Shown here in pieces: positions 7,193-11,926 of a stretch of DNA of 11,926 nucleotides (positions within the stretch are counted from its first letter, which is position 1; each line of letters starts with the position of its first letter). The stretch covers positions 1 to 11,926 of the forward strand of contig JANMDR010000089.1 in assembly GCA_031376425.1 (NCBI GenBank), given 5' to 3'. Position numbers and translations under genes: made by a program. This DNA is from JANMDR01 sp031376425. GTDB lineage: Bacteria; Pseudomonadota; Gammaproteobacteria; Burkholderiales; Usitatibacteraceae. Below the pieces are notes generated by a model that had not been told where the DNA came from, ran no database searches, and saw only the letters and a list, made by a program, of their open reading frames with translations.

Positions 7193-7960
7193 ATGCAAAC
7201 TCAATCACCCATAAGTCAAATACTCAAAAATCAAGTAGCGCTGGTTACTGGTGCTACGCGTGGAATCGGTAGCGCCATTGCGCAGCGCTTGGGTGCGGCA
7301 GGTGCGACTGTTATCGGCACGGCTACATCGGACAAAGGGGTTGATGCCATACAGGCAATGTTGAGCAGCGCGGGTATAGCGGGCTGTGGCATGAAACTTG
7401 ACGTAGCGCAAGCCGATCAAATAGAGCCTTGCTTAAAGCAAATTGAAGCTAGCTATGGTGCCATTTCTATTTTGGTTAATAATGCCGGTATCACTCGTGA
7501 TACTTTATTGATGCGCATGAAAGACGATGATTGGGATGCCGTGATGCAGACTAATTTAGGCTCAGTATTTCGGCTTTCCCGTGGCGTGATGAAGGGCATG
7601 ATGAAGGCGCGCTCTGGGCGCATCATCAATATCGCTTCGGTTGTGGGCTTTATGGGTAATGCTGGTCAAGTTAATTATGTCGCGGCGAAGGCTGGAATGG
7701 TGGGGTTTTCCAAGGCATTGGCGCGTGAGGTGGGGAGCCGTAACATCACCGTAAATTGTGTAGCGCCAGGTTTTATTGAAACTGATATGACGCGTGCACT
7801 GTCTATAGAACAAATTGAGAAGTTAACTGCGGCAGTACCCCTTGGTCGTCTTGGCCAAGTTGAAGATATTGCGGAGGCAGTGTATTACCTTGCCTCACCG
7901 GGCGCCTCTTACGTGACGGGCACGACTATTCATGTAAACGGCGGCATGCATATGGCATAG
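7193..7960 (+). CDS. fabG: 3-oxoacyl-ACP reductase
   Basis: FabG is the NADPH-dependent short-chain dehydrogenase that reduces 3-oxoacyl-ACP during elongation. The 255 residues show the nucleotide-binding TGATRGIG (19-26), the NNAG motif (96-99), N121, and the catalytic S149, Y162 and K166 (YxxxK), followed by GFIETDMT and the C-terminal VTGTTIHVNGGMHMA. The N-terminal end is about eight residues longer than in E. coli FabG. The ATG at 7193 is kept because no later Met precedes the VALVTGATRG strand and AAGG (7178-7181) lies upstream at 11 bases. It lies 18 bp after fabD, so the two are almost certainly co-transcribed. A 291-bp gap separates it from acpP. Confidence 0.97.
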   Translation: MQTQSPISQILKNQVALVTGATRGIGSAIAQRLGAAGATVIGTATSDKGVDAIQAMLSSAGIAGCGMKLDVAQADQIEPCLKQIEASYGAISILVNNAGITRDTLLMRMKDDDWDAVMQTNLGSVFRLSRGVMKGMMKARSGRIINIASVVGFMGNAGQVNYVAAKAGMVGFSKALAREVGSRNITVNCVAPGFIETDMTRALSIEQIEKLTAAVPLGRLGQVEDIAEAVYYLASPGASYVTGTTIHVNGGMHMA

Positions 7961-8004
7961 GTGTAATGTACATCTAACCTAAAGGCGGTCAGGTTTTATG
8001 AGGG

Positions 8005-8028
8005 TTTTGCACGTGTTGTTGCACGTAT
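8005..8028 (+). repeat. 12-bp direct repeat with TTGCACGT boxes
   Basis: Two 12-bp units, TTTTGCACGTGT (8005-8016) and TGTTGCACGTAT (8017-8028), share the identical core TTGCACGT at 8007-8014 and 8019-8026. A third, weak unit TATGCGCAGAAA follows at 8029-8040. The spacing of about one helical turn would put the boxes on nearly the same face of the DNA. They lie just upstream of the candidate acpP promoter, so a regulator site is possible. Confidence 0.45.
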
Positions 8029-8039
8029 TATGCGCAGAA

Positions 8040-8068
8040 AACTTTTGTGGTGCTAGCTTTGTTAAAAT
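8040..8068 (+). promoter_or_regulatory. acpP: Candidate acpP promoter (extended -10)
   Basis: TGTTAAAAT at 8060-8068 reads as an extended -10 (TG, one base, TAAAAT). The bases at the expected -35 place (about 8040-8045, AACTTT) fit the consensus poorly, which an extended -10 can compensate for. Transcription would start near 8075 and give a leader of about 175 nt before acpP. This is pattern-based only. Confidence 0.35.
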
Positions 8069-8121
8069 GGCGTTATGTGAGTAAACCTTGCAGCAGTAGA
8101 TTAGGTTTTTAGAAGCATGGA

Positions 8122-8140
8122 TATTTGTAGTTTATTTGTA
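8122..8140 (+). repeat. Short direct repeat TATTTGTA
   Basis: TATTTGTA occurs at 8122-8129 and again at 8133-8140, 11 bp apart. It is part of the AT-rich acpP leader. The motif is short and AT-only apart from one G, so chance is possible. Confidence 0.3.
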
Positions 8141-8169
8141 ATTAATAGTAGCAACGTAGTTGAGTAAAT

Positions 8170-8218
8170 TTTCGTATTTAAGTTGCGTATTTTTGTTGCG
8201 TATTTTAGTTGTATTAGG
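8170..8218 (+). repeat. 13-bp tandem repeat in the acpP leader
   Basis: Three adjacent 13-bp units are visible: TTTCGTATTTAAG (8170-8182), TTGCGTATTTTTG (8183-8195) and TTGCGTATTTTAG (8196-8208). A shortened fourth unit, TTGTATTAGG (8209-8218), follows. The units agree at 10 or more of 13 positions. The array ends about 20 bases before the acpP Shine-Dalgarno (8237-8241), so it would lie in the mRNA leader. It could be a binding site, a standby site for ribosomes, or simple slippage. Confidence 0.65.
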
Positions 8219-8251
8219 AAGTATTAATTAACCAGTGGGAGTGAGCATTAC

Positions 8252-8491
8252 ATGGATACTATTGAAGCGCGTGTAAAAAAAGTGGTTGCGGAGCAACTAG
8301 GTGTAGCTGAAGCCGACGTTAAAAACGAAGCGTCGTTTACCGATGATTTGGGTGCGGATTCGTTGGATACTGTAGAGCTTTCATTGGGCCTTGAAGAAGA
8401 ATTCAAGTGCGAAATTCCTGACGAAGCGCTAGAAAAAATTACCACCGTGCAACAAGCAATTGATTACATTACCGCCCACAACCCGGGTTAA
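8252..8491 (+). CDS. acpP: Acyl carrier protein
   Basis: This 79-residue acidic protein carries growing acyl chains on a 4'-phosphopantetheine arm in the cytoplasm. The attachment serine is S37 in LGADSLDTVEL. The start MDTIEARVKKVVAEQLGV, the helix LSLGLEEEFKCEIPDEALEKI and the end VQQAIDYITAHNPG are typical of FAS II ACPs. GGGAG (8237-8241) lies ten bases before the ATG. It sits between fabG and fabF as in most proteobacteria. It has its own long leader upstream, and its stop codon begins the inverted repeat that fills the gap to fabF, which fits separate control of this highly expressed gene. Confidence 0.98.
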   Translation: MDTIEARVKKVVAEQLGVAEADVKNEASFTDDLGADSLDTVELSLGLEEEFKCEIPDEALEKITTVQQAIDYITAHNPG

Positions 8492-8561
8492 TTTTTTAAA
8501 AAATGGTGAACCAGCTTAAAGCGTTGCAATAACGCCTTTAAGTTTGGTTCGCTAAAAAATT
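8490..8561 (+). repeat. Long imperfect inverted repeat filling the acpP-fabF gap
   Basis: The inner stem pairs GAACCA (8508-8513) with TGGTTC (8545-8550), CTTAAA (8515-8520) with TTTAAG (8537-8542), and GCGTT (8521-8525) with AACGC (8531-8535). That is 17 Watson-Crick pairs with small bulges and a 5-nt loop. An outer arm pairs AATTTTTT (8490-8497) with AAAAAATT (8554-8561). The structure runs from the acpP stop codon to the base before the fabF ATG. On the plus strand an A-run, not a T-run, follows the stem, so it is not a standard terminator for this operon. It may be an mRNA-stabilising or processing hairpin, or may control fabF initiation. Confidence 0.7.
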
Positions 8562-9797
8562 ATGTCAAAACGCAGAGTAGTAGTAACTGGTTTAGGTATT
8601 GTTTCCCCAGTCGGTAATGGGGTGGAACAGTGTTGGGATAATATCGTCAATGGTCGTAGCGGCATTGCTACCATTACGCGCTTTGATGCATCGATTTTAC
8701 CCACGCGTTTTGCGGGTGAGGTTAAAAATTTTGATGCGGCGCAATTTATGTCGCCCAAAGAAGTGCGTCGGTTGGATTCCTTTATTCATTACGGTATCGC
8801 CGCCACAAAAATGGCGTTAGCGGACGCAAACTTAGAAATTACCGAAGCCAATGCCGAACGCATTGGTGTTAACGTCGGCTCAGGCATCTGTGGTTTGCCG
8901 ATGATTGAAGACACCGTGCGCACGATGGTAGCGCAAGGCCCGCGTAAGATTTCTCCCTTTTTTGTGCCGGGCTCCATCGTCAATATGGTGGCGGGCATGA
9001 TCTCAATTATTTATGGCATTAAGGGGCCAAACGTTTCCATGGTTTCTGCCTGCGCAACCTCTACGCATTGCATCGGCGATGCTGCCCGTTTTATCGAATA
9101 CGGCGATGCCGATGTGATGATTGCTGGTGGCGCCGAAGGTACAGTGAGTATGGCCGGTATCGGTGGTTTTAGTGCGTGCAAGGCATTATCAGAGCGCAAT
9201 GACTCACCTGAAACAGCAAGCCGCCCCTTCGATAAAGATCGTGATGGTTTTGTGCTGGGGGAGGGCGCTGGTATTTTGGTGTTGGAGTCTCTTGAACACG
9301 CCACTGCCCGCGGTGCGCGTATCTATGCCGAGCTTGCTAGCATGGGTATGAGTGGCGATGCCTATCACATGACCACACCTAGCATGGATGGTCCGCGTCG
9401 GGGGATGTTGGCCGCGCTTAAAAATGCGGGTGTGAATGCCGATAGCGTGCAGTACGTGAATGCGCATGGCACGTCAACGCCTTTGGGTGACCTAAATGAA
9501 ACATCAGCCGTCAAGGCGGTGTTTGGTGATCACGCCAAGAAACTGGTGATGAATTCGACGAAGTCGATGACGGGGCATTTGCTGGGCGCGGCTGGTGGTA
9601 TTGAGGCAGTGTTCTCGGCTTTAGCGGTGCACCATCAAATTTCGCCACCAACCATCAATATTTTCAATCAGGACCCAGAGTGCGACCTAGATTATTGTGC
9701 CAATACCGCGCGCGATATGAAAATTGACGTAGCGCTTTCTAATTCGTTTGGTTTCGGCGGCACCAATGCCACCTTGGTTTTGAAGCGCTTTGTATAG
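8562..9797 (+). CDS. fabF: 3-oxoacyl-ACP synthase II
   Basis: FabF elongates acyl-ACP by condensation with malonyl-ACP, including the steps for unsaturated chains. The 411 residues match the family. The Cys-His-His site is C164 in VSACATSTH, H302 in VNAHGTSTPLGD and H339 in SMTGHLLGAAGG, with K334 in NSTKSMTGH. The start RRVVVTGLGIVSPVG, the GGAEGTVSMAGIGGF segment (189-203), RPFDKDRDGFVLGEGAG (221-237) and the C-terminal NSFGFGGTNATLVLKRF are all typical. No Shine-Dalgarno is evident before the ATG; the preceding bases are the A-rich 3' end of the hairpin described above, so initiation may depend on that RNA structure or on the AT-rich stretch. mltG follows after 39 bp, with no pabC between. 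Confidence 0.98.
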   Translation: MSKRRVVVTGLGIVSPVGNGVEQCWDNIVNGRSGIATITRFDASILPTRFAGEVKNFDAAQFMSPKEVRRLDSFIHYGIAATKMALADANLEITEANAERIGVNVGSGICGLPMIEDTVRTMVAQGPRKISPFFVPGSIVNMVAGMISIIYGIKGPNVSMVSACATSTHCIGDAARFIEYGDADVMIAGGAEGTVSMAGIGGFSACKALSERNDSPETASRPFDKDRDGFVLGEGAGILVLESLEHATARGARIYAELASMGMSGDAYHMTTPSMDGPRRGMLAALKNAGVNADSVQYVNAHGTSTPLGDLNETSAVKAVFGDHAKKLVMNSTKSMTGHLLGAAGGIEAVFSALAVHHQISPPTINIFNQDPECDLDYCANTARDMKIDVALSNSFGFGGTNATLVLKRFV

Positions 9798-9836
9798 TGT
9801 TGCTGTGCTGTGCTTCCGATGGCTGAGCGATAAACC

Positions 9837-10877
9837 ATGAAACGTTTGTTTGGCGCACTATTGTTGCTAGGTCTGCTTGCAGTGGGTGCGGCGGCTGCGT
9901 GGATGTATATGTTTTCGCAAACCAAGATTGTGCCTCCCTTAGCACCAATTGCGATGGGTAGTGTGGGCCAAGCTAGTGCGGATAAAAAAACAGCATTTGA
10001 ATTTACGGTAAAGCCGGGTACATCGCTAATTGCCCTATCACGGCAATTTGTGGCAATGGGCTTATTGCCGGAACCACATAGCCTTGTTTGGTTAGCGAAG
10101 CTCACCAAAAAAACCGAAATTCATGCCGGCAGCTATCGGCTTACCGCGCCACTATCGCCGGAAGCGCTGCTCGATAAACTAGTAAGTGGTGATGTCATTC
10201 CCATTGCCATTACTTTTGTTGAAGGCAGCACCTTCAAACAAATGCTGGAGATTATCGCCGTACATCCGGCGATTAAAAATACGATTGAGAATGCCCCACC
10301 GGCTAAAATTTTGCAATTAGTCGGTGCTACGGAAACTCATCCGGAGGGATTATTTTTCCCCGATACCTATCAATTTGCAAGCGGTGCCAGTGATATTGAT
10401 GTCTTAAAACGTGCTTACCAAACGATGCAAAAGCGTTTAGGTGAAGCGTGGGCTAAGCGTGATGAAAAGCTACCGTATAAATCGCCTTATGAAGCCTTAA
10501 TCATGGCGTCTATTATCGAAAAAGAAACAGGCCGCGCATTTGAGCGCCCTGAAATCGGCGCGGTGTTTGTCAATCGTCTGCGCATTCCCATGCGCCTACA
10601 AACAGACCCCACGGTGATTTACGGTATGGGTGAAAAATACGATGGCAATATTCGCAAGCGCGACTTGACCACCGATACCGCCTATAACACCTATACCCGT
10701 GATGGCCTACCCCCCACACCCATTGCCATGCCAGGACAAGGTTCTATAGACGCTGCACTAAATCCAGCCATAAGCGATAAACTCTATTTTGTAGGACGTG
10801 GCGATGGTACTCATTATTTTTCGCGTAGCTTCGAAGAGCATAATCGTGCGGTACAAAAATTTCAATTAGGGCGCTAA
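9837..10877 (+). CDS. mltG: Endolytic peptidoglycan transglycosylase MltG (YceG)
   Basis: MltG is an inner-membrane lytic transglycosylase that cuts nascent glycan strands and so sets their length. The 346 residues begin with a single membrane anchor (about 4-26, after MKR), which leaves the catalytic part in the periplasm. A LysM-like part follows (about 54-120, FTVKPGTSLIALSRQF, then GSYRL), then FVEGSTFKQML (127-137) and PEGLFFPDTYQF (169-180). The catalytic core has ASIIEKETG with presumed catalytic E228, then AVFVNRLRIPMRLQTDPTVIYGMG, DLTTDTAYNTYTRDGLPPTPIAMPG and LYFVGRGDGTHYFS. The ATG at 9837 has only a weak upstream purine stretch (TGAG), but the membrane anchor right after it supports this start. 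tmk starts five bases after its stop. Confidence 0.97.
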   Translation: MKRLFGALLLLGLLAVGAAAAWMYMFSQTKIVPPLAPIAMGSVGQASADKKTAFEFTVKPGTSLIALSRQFVAMGLLPEPHSLVWLAKLTKKTEIHAGSYRLTAPLSPEALLDKLVSGDVIPIAITFVEGSTFKQMLEIIAVHPAIKNTIENAPPAKILQLVGATETHPEGLFFPDTYQFASGASDIDVLKRAYQTMQKRLGEAWAKRDEKLPYKSPYEALIMASIIEKETGRAFERPEIGAVFVNRLRIPMRLQTDPTVIYGMGEKYDGNIRKRDLTTDTAYNTYTRDGLPPTPIAMPGQGSIDAALNPAISDKLYFVGRGDGTHYFSRSFEEHNRAVQKFQLGR

Positions 10878-10882
10878 TAAAA

Positions 10883-11527
10883 ATGTCCGGTTTGTTTATC
10901 ACCTTAGAAGGTATTGATGGCGCGGGAAAGTCATCCCATATGCCGTTTTTGATCGACTATTTCACCCAACGCGGACGTGAGGTGATCAGCACCCGTGAGC
11001 CGGGCGGCACCCCTTTGGGAGAGGCGTTGCGCGATATTGTGTTGAATCAAGCCATGCATCCTGAAACTGAGGCGCTGCTGGTTTTTGCCTCGCGCCGCGA
11101 GCATGTGGCGGCCGTCATTGCGCCGGCGTTAGCGCGGGGAGCGGTGGTCATTTCGGATCGTTTTACCGATGCTACCTATGCCTATCAATGCGGCGGTCGC
11201 GGTTTAGATGCGCAGCGCGTAGCCATTCTGGAAAATTGGGTGCATGAACACTTACAACCCGATCTAACTTTTTTGTTCGATGCGCCAACGGCGGTAGCGC
11301 GGGAGCGATTAGATAAAAACACTGTCAATCAAGATAAATTTGAACGCGAACGCGGTGCGTTTTTTGAGCGTGTGCGCAATACCTATCTGACGCGTGCTGC
11401 ACAATTTTCAAAACGCACCTGTGTGATTGATTCATCGCGTACCTTAGCGCAAATTCGGGATGATTTAGCGCAACATTTAGCCAGTATGGTTGCGCAACGC
11501 AGCTTGAATGTAAAGGATGCGCAGTGA
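10883..11527 (+). CDS. tmk: Thymidylate kinase
   Basis: Tmk phosphorylates dTMP to dTDP with ATP, an essential step in dTTP supply. The 214 residues show the P-loop EGIDGAGKSS (9-18), STREPGGTPLGE (36-47), SDRFTDATYAYQ (91-102) and FDAP (132-135). The LID segment reads RERLDKNTVNQDKFERE (140-156): where the family often has several arginines and DR[FI]E, this protein has lysines and DKFE. YQCGGRG (101-107) has Cys where Gly is usual (YQGGGRG). Both changes are mild and do not suggest loss of function. AGGG (10868-10871) inside mltG is a likely Shine-Dalgarno. The stop overlaps the holB start as GTGA (11524-11527). Confidence 0.97.
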   Translation: MSGLFITLEGIDGAGKSSHMPFLIDYFTQRGREVISTREPGGTPLGEALRDIVLNQAMHPETEALLVFASRREHVAAVIAPALARGAVVISDRFTDATYAYQCGGRGLDAQRVAILENWVHEHLQPDLTFLFDAPTAVARERLDKNTVNQDKFERERGAFFERVRNTYLTRAAQFSKRTCVIDSSRTLAQIRDDLAQHLASMVAQRSLNVKDAQ

Positions 11528-11926
11528 CGCTGCCAGTGCCATCGGTGTTGCCTTGGCAAACTGAATTGCTGCAGAGCCTGTTGACGCGCCACGCCGAAAA
11601 TAAACTCCCGCACGCCCTGTTGGTGCATGGCATGAAGGGAGTTGGCAAAGTGCAATTTGCACAAACTTTAGCCAAGTCTTTGCTCTGTGAAGATAAACAA
11701 GCCAGTGGTTTGGCGTGCGGAAAATGTACCGCCTGTGGTTGGTTTGCTGCCAACAATCACCCTGACTATCGCGAAATAGCGCCAGCCTCAGAGCTTGATG
11801 ATGACGCTGAAACCAGCGTGGAAACAGATACAGCAGCAACCGAGAAAGTTGAAAAAAAGAGCACCCAAATTGCAGTGGATCAAATTCGTGCCCTAAACGA
11901 TTTTATGACGCTCACATCGCACCGTA
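11524..11926 (+). CDS. holB: DNA polymerase III delta prime subunit (3' partial)
   Basis: The frame stays open to the right edge and encodes the first 134 residues. HolB is a clamp-loader subunit of the replicative polymerase. Evidence includes LPHALLVHGMKGVGK (28-42), a P-loop-like segment in which the Ser/Thr after Lys is V43, in line with delta prime not being an ATPase. A Cys4 zinc site follows: C55, C65, C68 and C71 (ACGKCTAC). Then come NNHPDYREIAP and IAVDQIRALNDFM, with SHR at the edge. An acidic, Lys/Glu-rich insert (about 87-111) separates the last two. The start is GTG overlapping the tmk stop as GTGA, so translation is probably coupled to tmk. Confidence 0.93.
   Translation, partial: MTLPVPSVLPWQTELLQSLLTRHAENKLPHALLVHGMKGVGKVQFAQTLAKSLLCEDKQASGLACGKCTACGWFAANNHPDYREIAPASELDDDAETSVETDTAATEKVEKKSTQIAVDQIRALNDFMTLTSHR

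Larger units (their letters stand above)
7961..8251 (+). promoter_or_regulatory. acpP upstream region: non-coding leader with repeats
   Basis: I see no gene in these 291 bp. The last 150 bp are strongly AT-rich. From left to right it holds a pair of TTGCACGT boxes (8007-8014 and 8019-8026), a candidate extended -10 promoter (8060-8068), two TATTTGTA copies (8122-8140), a 13-bp tandem repeat (8170-8208) and the acpP ribosome binding site GGGAG (8237-8241). In E. coli acpP also has its own promoter after fabG, consistent with its very high abundance; the same arrangement here is inference. Confidence 0.6.

Noticed and set aside
8490..8510. Reverse-strand terminator reading of the acpP-fabF hairpin (T-run follows the stem on the minus strand)
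   Set aside because: No minus-strand gene lies nearby that would need a terminator here; the hairpin is reported as a plus-strand RNA feature.
9692..10108. Minus-strand 138-codon frame across the fabF-mltG junction
   Set aside because: It overlaps two clear genes on the opposite strand and its translation resembles no protein family.
11325..11839. Minus-strand frames of 93-143 codons opposite tmk and holB
   Set aside because: They are shadows of tmk and of the holB fragment, which runs off the window edge and shows clear delta prime motifs.
1..11926. CRISPR array, tRNA, insertion sequence, toxin-antitoxin or defence genes
   Set aside because: No regular spaced repeats, tRNA-like cloverleaf, transposase motifs or defence-type proteins were seen. 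The gene order is an ordinary conserved housekeeping cluster.

Overview
The window looks like chromosomal DNA of a betaproteobacterium of moderate GC content. The evidence is the gene order maf-yceD-rpmF-plsX-fabH-fabD-fabG-acpP-fabF, a small RsmI-like methyltransferase beside maf, a bL32 without zinc-ribbon cysteines, and continuation after fabF into mltG-tmk-holB. A Nitrosomonadales- or Neisseriales-like lineage is my guess from gene order only.

Layout: (1) 2-1540 (+) is the 3' part of a PAS-GGDEF-EAL cyclic-di-GMP gene cut by the window edge. (2) 1563-2887 (-) is a maf / RsmI-like methyltransferase pair joined by a GTGA overlap; it converges on the first gene and diverges from the rest. 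(3) 2977-3885 (+) holds yceD (DUF177) and rpmF. (4) 4115-9797 (+) holds plsX, fabH, fabD, fabG, acpP and fabF, covering acyl-phosphate formation for phospholipid synthesis, initiation, malonyl loading, ketoreduction, the acyl carrier itself and elongation. (5) 9837-11926 (+) holds mltG (peptidoglycan chain-length control), tmk (dTMP kinase) and the start of holB (clamp-loader delta prime), cut by the right edge. No gene lies in the other gaps. The longest gap (7961-8251, before acpP) carries short direct repeats and a candidate promoter.

The genes join ribosome biogenesis (yceD, rpmF), membrane lipid supply (plsX to fabF), wall synthesis (mltG) and DNA replication (tmk, holB), the classic growth-linked cluster of proteobacteria. 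Compared with the E. coli order, pabC is missing between fabF and mltG.

I see no mobile element, CRISPR array, tRNA, rRNA or defence system, and no convincing new multi-gene system. The points worth a second look are small and mostly non-coding: a long imperfect inverted repeat filling the acpP-fabF gap, a 13-bp tandem repeat just before the acpP ribosome binding site, a pair of TTGCACGT boxes further upstream, a stem-loop abutting the rpmF ribosome binding site, and a YceD protein that has lost its family cysteine motif.
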